A program made the translations under genes and the position numbers. DNA of 21,036 nucleotides from Bacillota bacterium (GTDB lineage: Bacteria; Bacillota; Clostridia; Oscillospirales; Oscillospiraceae). Location: the NCBI GenBank assembly GCA_023406225.1, contig JAEXWS010000230.1, positions 1 to 21,036 on the forward strand, written 5' to 3'. Below the pieces are notes generated by a model, which saw only the letters and a program-made list of their open reading frames with translations, did no database searches and was not told where the DNA came from. Each line of letters opens with the position of its first letter. Position 1 is the stretch's first letter. Shown in pieces: positions 14,575-21,036 of the stretch.

Positions 14575-14894
14575 AGAAGATGTCCCTGGAAGCAATCGAG
14601 AAGGTCACGGAGGCGGAACGGAAAAATCAGGAGCGCAAGGCTGCCGCGGAAGCTGAGGCGAAGCAACTGCTCGCCGATGCGGAGCGGGATGGTCTTGCGC
14701 TCTTACAGCAAGCCCGCGGCCAAGAGACTGCCCGCGGCAAAGAACTGCTGCGGCAGGCGGAGGCCCGGGCGGCCCAGCGGTCCGCTGAGATCGGCCGTGC
14801 CGCCGAGGCGGAGGGCGCGGCCCTGCGCGAGACGGCGGAGAAACATCTGAAGGAGGCCGCAGAGTTTATTGTCGGAAGGGTTGTGAATCACTGA
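14571..14894 (+). CDS. V-type ATPase subunit H (peripheral stalk, G-like)
   Basis: 107 residues, almost entirely a charged Ala/Glu/Lys/Arg-rich coiled coil (from KVTEAERKNQERKAAAEAEA onward), the size and character of the AhaH/NtpF-type stalk subunit (naming differs by species). It pairs with subunit E to form the peripheral stalk that holds the catalytic head against the membrane subunit I. It is the first main gene of the operon and ends 1 bp before the ATG of subunit I. I chose the GTG at 14571 because AGGAGAG lies about 5 nt upstream; the in-frame ATG at 14580 is about 14 nt from that site and is the alternative. Confidence 0.8.
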   Translation: MKKMSLEAIEKVTEAERKNQERKAAAEAEAKQLLADAERDGLALLQQARGQETARGKELLRQAEARAAQRSAEIGRAAEAEGAALRETAEKHLKEAAEFIVGRVVNH

Positions 14895-14895
14895 T

Positions 14896-17363
<2,468 letters not shown>

Positions 17364-17385
17364 CCCCAGGGAAAGGGGATTGAAC

Positions 17386-18078
17386 ATGAACGGAATCGAA
17401 AAGATCACGGCGCGCATCGACGCGGACACCCAGGCGGAGATCGAGCGCATCCTGACCGGCGCGAAGGCGGAGGCGGAGAAGATCGCCGCCCGGTACAAGG
17501 CTCAGGCGGACGCTGAGACGGCGGAGATGGCGGCCCGGAACCAGAAGGCCGCCGCCGAGCGGGAAGAGCGCTTGGTGAGCGTGGCGCAGATGGAGAGCCG
17601 AAAGGTGACGCTGGGCGCCAAACAGGAGATGGTGGAAAAGGCATACGCCCTGGCGCTGGAGACGCTCTGCGCCATGCCCGAGGAGCAGTACGTAGAGGTT
17701 TTGGCGGCGCTTCTGGTGCAGGCGGCTCCCAACGGGCGCGGCAGCGTCGTCTTTGCCCCGGCGGACCGGGAGCGGGTGGGCAAGGCCGCGGTGGCCCGGG
17801 CCAACGAGCTTTTGGCCCGGGAGGCGGCCCCGGAGCTTCCCAAGGAGCTGACGGAGACGAAGGTGGGCGCGCTGCTGAACAAGGTGGCGGCGGGCGCCGC
17901 CGCCATCGCCAAGGGGACCGCCATGCTGACCCTGGCGGAGGAGACGCGGCCCATCCAGGGCGGTTTCGTCCTCTGCGACGGAAACGTGGAGGTCAACTGT
18001 ACCTTTGATACCCTGGTGCGCCTGCAAAAGGCGGAGACTGCGGGAGCGGTTGCAAAGCGCCTGTTCCCGGAAGCCTGA
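17386..18078 (+). CDS. V-type ATPase subunit E (peripheral stalk)
   Basis: 230 residues. The first 100 or so are a charged coiled coil (IDADTQAEIERILTGAKAEA) and the rest is a compact domain ending in IQGGFVLCDGNVEVNCTFD, the characteristic C-terminal segment of E subunits that binds the catalytic head. It pairs with H to form the peripheral stalks. The ATG at 17386 has GGGAAAGGGG upstream; an in-frame TTG at 17356 inside the end of the K gene is less likely. It sits in the standard place after K. The following C gene starts 15 bp after its stop. Confidence 0.93.
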   Translation: MNGIEKITARIDADTQAEIERILTGAKAEAEKIAARYKAQADAETAEMAARNQKAAAEREERLVSVAQMESRKVTLGAKQEMVEKAYALALETLCAMPEEQYVEVLAALLVQAAPNGRGSVVFAPADRERVGKAAVARANELLAREAAPELPKELTETKVGALLNKVAAGAAAIAKGTAMLTLAEETRPIQGGFVLCDGNVEVNCTFDTLVRLQKAETAGAVAKRLFPEA

Positions 18079-18093
18079 CAAGGAGGAAGTGTC

Positions 18094-19098
18094 TTGGCTA
18101 AAACGATCAAAGACACCGATTACCTGGTGATCTCCGCCCGTGTGAAGGCCATGGAGACCGGGCTTTTGACTCGGGAGCGGATGGAGCAGGTGCTGGAGGC
18201 GAAAAGCGGGGAGGAGGCCGTGAAGCTCTTGCAGGAGTGCGGCTACCCGGAGCTGGACGCCACGGACCCCGAGGCTCTGGACGCGGCCCTGGCGGCGGCG
18301 CGGGAGGCGACTTTGGCGGATATTTCCGACGGAGCGCCGGACCCCAGGTATATCGACATTTTCAAGCTGAAATACGATTATCACAATGTGAAGGCGGTCT
18401 TGAAGGCGGAGGCCATGGGGACCGATCCATCCCATATGCTGATGGACATGGGCCGCGTGCCCGCCAAGGAGCTCCGGGAGGCCGTCCGCACCGGCGACTG
18501 GGACGCCCTGCCGCCCATTCTGGCGGCGGCGGGCGCGGAGGCCAGGGAGGTGCTGGACACCACCCGGGACCCCCAGCTCTCCGACATCGTGCTGGACCGC
18601 TGGTGCTATCAGGATATGGCGGCGGTGGCGGAGGCCGCCAACAGCGGTTTCCTGCGAGGCTATGTGGCCGCGCAGATCGACGCGGCGAACCTCCGCTCCC
18701 TGGTGCGGACGCTGCGGATGGGGAAGAGCGCGGACTTTCTGCGGGGCGTTTTGTTCGAGGGCGGCGACGTGGCCCCGGACGCCATCCTGACCGTCAGCGC
18801 CAACCGGGGAAGCGGGCTTTTAGAGCTGTACGCCCCCACCCGGTTCCAGCCGGCGGCGGAGGCCGGGGCGGAGGCCCTTCAGGGCGGACCGCTGACGAAG
18901 TTCGAAAAACTCTGCGACGACGCGGTGGGGGACTATCTGGCCGGGGCGCAGTACGTGCCCTTCGGAGAGGCCCCCCTGGTGGGCTATCTTGCGGCAAGGG
19001 AGACGGAGTACACGAACCTGCGCATCCTGCTGATGGGGCGCAGCGCCGGACTCCCCGCGGACGTCATCCGCTCCCGGCTCCGCGAGAGCTATGTATAA
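18094..19098 (+). CDS. V-type ATPase subunit C (d-type rotor socket)
   Basis: 334 residues, the usual size. It is the funnel-shaped subunit that joins the proteolipid ring to the central stalk. The N-terminal TDYLVISARVKAMETGLL, the central DIFKLKYDYHNVKAVLKAEA and the ARETEYTNLRILLMGR near the C-terminus are family-typical. The start is a TTG at 18094, seven bases after a perfect AAGGAGG; no ATG fits. It is soluble, without membrane segments. The F gene begins 12 bp after its stop. A less efficient TTG start may lower its dose to match one copy per enzyme (inference). Confidence 0.93.
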   Translation: MAKTIKDTDYLVISARVKAMETGLLTRERMEQVLEAKSGEEAVKLLQECGYPELDATDPEALDAALAAAREATLADISDGAPDPRYIDIFKLKYDYHNVKAVLKAEAMGTDPSHMLMDMGRVPAKELREAVRTGDWDALPPILAAAGAEAREVLDTTRDPQLSDIVLDRWCYQDMAAVAEAANSGFLRGYVAAQIDAANLRSLVRTLRMGKSADFLRGVLFEGGDVAPDAILTVSANRGSGLLELYAPTRFQPAAEAGAEALQGGPLTKFEKLCDDAVGDYLAGAQYVPFGEAPLVGYLAARETEYTNLRILLMGRSAGLPADVIRSRLRESYV

Positions 19099-19110
19099 GG
19101 CGGTGAGCGT

Positions 19111-19428
19111 ATGGCAGTGACTTATCAGATCGCCGTCGTGGGCGATTGGGACTCCGTGATGGGCTTTCGGGCCCTGGGCCTGGACACCTATCCCGTGACA
19201 AGCGCGGACGAGGCCCGGGAAAAGATCCGGGAGCTTGCCAAGACCGACTGCGCGGTGATCTACCTCACCGAGCAGCTGGCCAGGGACATGCAGGACGTGC
19301 TGGCCCGGTACAAGGACGAGCTGCGTCCGGCCATCATCCTCATCCCCGGACGGGAGGGCTCTCTCGGCATCGGAAAGGCCAATATCCAAAGGGCCATCGA
19401 ACGGGCCGTGGGCGCGGACATTCTCTAA
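19111..19428 (+). CDS. V-type ATPase subunit F (central stalk)
   Basis: 105 residues, normal for F (NtpG in Enterococcus naming). The start AVTYQIAVVGDWDSVMGFRA and the mid-segment CAVIYLTEQLARDM match the Rossmann-like fold of F, which binds subunit D in the central rotor; the C-terminal GKANIQRAIERAVGADI is also typical. The ATG at 19111 is preceded by AAGGCGGTGA. It closes the first packed block of the operon; the unusual 253-bp gap before the A gene carries a hairpin element. Confidence 0.93.
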   Translation: MAVTYQIAVVGDWDSVMGFRALGLDTYPVTSADEAREKIRELAKTDCAVIYLTEQLARDMQDVLARYKDELRPAIILIPGREGSLGIGKANIQRAIERAVGADIL

Positions 19429-19460
19429 AAAGACGGGTCCCTCTCAAAAGGGTTTTTCCC

Positions 19461-19632
19461 CTCCGCCGGCGGCTCCGGTCACTGGCGGACGCCGCGGCAT
19501 CGGCGGCTGGGCCGGGGAATGTCCGGCGGGCGCGCGTCCTGCCGAATATGATCGAAATCGTTTGATTGGCTGCGGCGGATCAAACCGGGGGACCGGCGGT
19601 CCCCCCCTCCCTTCCTGAGCGCCTAAGGGCGC
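19461..19632 (+). repeat. Multi-hairpin intergenic element, copy 2 (between V-ATPase F and A genes)
   Basis: The 253-bp gap holds, in order: a short CCCT/AGGG stem with T5 (about 19439-19457), the palindrome CCGCCGGCGG (19463-19472), an imperfect CGCCG/CGGCG stem (about 19490-19506), a core hairpin 19524-19529/19539-19544 with a 9-nt loop, GTTTGAT/ATCAAAC (19560-19585), GGGGGACC/GGTCCCCC with a 3-nt loop (19587-19605), a pyrimidine run, and GCGCC/GGCGC (19619-19632). The core 19509-19552 matches copy 1 (3007-3050, minus strand) at 35/44, with seven of nine differences being transitions. The core stem is kept, partly through G-U pairs. It ends about 50 bp before the A gene. No coding content is seen. 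Confidence 0.78.
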
Positions 19633-19681
19633 GGCGGGAACGGGTTTCCGGCGAATCTATCCTGAAAGAAGGTTTTACGAT

Positions 19682-21036
19682 TTGAGCGGCAAAGTTGTGA
19701 AAGTATCCGGGCCGCTGGTTGTGGCCACGGGCCTGTCGGACGCCAATATGTCCGACGTGGTTCGCGTCGGCCCGCAGCGGCTGATCGGCGAAATTCTGAC
19801 CATGAAGGGCGACTCCGCCTCGATCCAGGTCTATGAGGAGACCTCCGGCCTGGGTCCCGGCGCCGTGGTGGAGACCACCGGCGCGCCCATGAGCGTGGAG
19901 CTTGGACCGGGCATGATCGAGGGCATTTACGACGGCATCCAGCGCCCGCTGGAGAAGATCGTGGAGAAGGTGGGCGCCTGCATCACCCGCGGCGTGGAGG
20001 TCCCCGCCCTGGACCATGAGAAGAAGTGGGAGTTCACGCCCGCCGTGGAGGCCGGCGCGAAGGTCACTGGCGGCGATATCCTGGGCACCGTGCCCGAAAC
20101 GCCGGTGGTGCTCCACAAGATCATGGTGCCCCCCGATCTCAGCGGCACCGTCACGGACATCAAGAGCGGCTCCTTCACCGTGTTGGAGCCTATCGGCACC
20201 CTAAAGACCGACGACGGCAGGGAAGTGCCCCTGACCATGATGCAGAAGTGGCCGGTCCGTGTGGGCCGCCCCTACCAGCATAAATATCCCCCCAAGCGGC
20301 CCCTCAGCTCCGGCCAGCGGGTCATCGACACCATGTTCCCCATCGCCAAGGGCGGCACGGCGGCGGTCCCCGGCCCCTTCGGATCCGGCAAGACCGTGGT
20401 GCAGCACCAGCTTGCAAAATGGTCCGACGTGGATATCGTGGTCTATATCGGCTGCGGCGAGCGCGGCAATGAGATGACCGACGTTCTGCGGGAGTTCCCC
20501 GAGCTGAAGGACCCCCGCACCGGCGAATCCCTGATGAAGCGGACCGTGCTGATTGCCAACACCTCCGATATGCCCGTGGCCGCCCGGGAGGCGTCCGTCT
20601 ATACCGGCATCACCATCGCGGAGTATTTTCGCGACATGGGCTACGATGTGGCCGTCATCGCGGACTCCACCTCCCGCTGGGCCGAGGCCCTGCGCGAGAT
20701 GTCCGGCCGTTTGGAGGAGATGCCCGGCGAAGAGGGCTATCCCGCCTACCTCTCCTCCCGTCTGGCCCAGTTCTATGAGCGCGCCGGCCGCGTCATCTGC
20801 AAGGGCTCCGACCATCGCGAGGCGGCGCTCGCCGCCATCGGCGCCGTCTCCCCTCCCGGAGGCGATATTTCCGAGCCGGTTTCTCAGGCCACCCTGCGGA
20901 TCGTCAAGGTGTTCTGGGGCCTCGATTCGGCGCTGGCATACAGCCGCCATTTCCCGGCCATCAACTGGCTGAATTCCTACTCCCTCTATTTTGACCGCCT
21001 GCAGAGCTGGTATGACGACAATGTGGGCGCCGACTT
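19682..21036 (+). CDS. V-type ATPase subunit A (catalytic), 3' end outside window
   Basis: 451 codons are visible of roughly 590 expected; the frame is open at the window end. The start is read as TTG at 19682, giving the family N-terminus (M)[20 protein letters not shown] lies about 11 bases upstream and no ATG is available. The A-type Walker A is GPFGSGKT (about 231-238), followed by the catalytic GERGNEM (about 258-264) and the Walker B-region [15 protein letters not shown] (about 321-335). The long non-homologous insert specific to A subunits precedes the P-loop. With subunit B it hydrolyses or makes ATP in the soluble head. Genes for B and D should follow outside the window. The hairpin element just upstream could set its expression relative to the stalk genes. 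Confidence 0.96.
   Translation, partial: MSGKVVKVSGPLVVATGLSDANMSDVVRVGPQRLIGEILTMKGDSASIQVYEETSGLGPGAVVETTGAPMSVELGPGMIEGIYDGIQRPLEKIVEKVGACITRGVEVPALDHEKKWEFTPAVEAGAKVTGGDILGTVPETPVVLHKIMVPPDLSGTVTDIKSGSFTVLEPIGTLKTDDGREVPLTMMQKWPVRVGRPYQHKYPPKRPLSSGQRVIDTMFPIAKGGTAAVPGPFGSGKTVVQHQLAKWSDVDIVVYIGCGERGNEMTDVLREFPELKDPRTGESLMKRTVLIANTSDMPVAAREASVYTGITIAEYFRDMGYDVAVIADSTSRWAEALREMSGRLEEMPGEEGYPAYLSSRLAQFYERAGRVICKGSDHREAALAAIGAVSPPGGDISEPVSQATLRIVKVFWGLDSALAYSRHFPAINWLNSYSLYFDRLQSWYDDNVGAD

Overview
The window reads as a high-GC (clearly above 55%) chromosome segment from a gut-type anaerobic Firmicute. Oscillospiraceae or a close relative (Flavonifractor, Oscillibacter or Dysosmobacter type) is my best guess. 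The reasons are strong AGGAGG-type ribosome binding sites, a bacterial V-type ATPase operon, an AgrC/LytTR two-component pair, and the ssnA-ygfK gene pair found in purine-degrading gut anaerobes. Assignment below class level is inference.

Left part (1-4650, minus strand): a transcription unit with a clear promoter, a structured leader of about 140 nt, ssnA (amidohydrolase) and ygfK (large Fe-S/flavin oxidoreductase, cut by the window edge). These two genes belong to the gene set linked to anaerobic purine and uric acid breakdown. A block of about 200 bp made of consecutive hairpins separates them. Divergent from ssnA is a sodium:alanine/glycine symporter (AGCS family, 4878-6284) with its own promoter and a perfect terminator.

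Middle (6400-13000): an AT-rich, frameshifted gene remnant, then two convergent-to-divergent modules. On the minus strand are traX (membrane acyltransferase-like), an ABC ATPase and a BceB-like FtsX permease. Divergent from traX are a LytTR response regulator and an AgrC-like histidine kinase with a 4-bp overlap. The traX/regulator intergenic region holds a 17-bp direct repeat with 21-bp spacing, the geometry expected of a LytTR operator. A tRNA-Arg(ACG) gene with its own promoter and terminator follows on the minus strand.

Right part (13441-21036, plus strand): a DivIVA-like coiled-coil protein gene with promoter and terminator, an AT-rich regulatory region with a tandem 22-bp repeat, and then a V-type ATPase operon in the order H-I-K-E-C-F-A. 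The operon continues past the window. Its proteolipid carries the residues known to bind Na+ in Enterococcus NtpK, so a sodium-translocating enzyme is predicted.

The most unusual observation is that the hairpin block between ssnA and ygfK has a diverged relative between the F and A genes of the V-ATPase operon. Both copies lie in the same orientation relative to transcription and both end just before the downstream gene. A 44-bp core aligns without gaps at 35/44 identity, and the order of surrounding hairpins is the same. This looks like a transcribed, structured intergenic repeat family placed inside operons.
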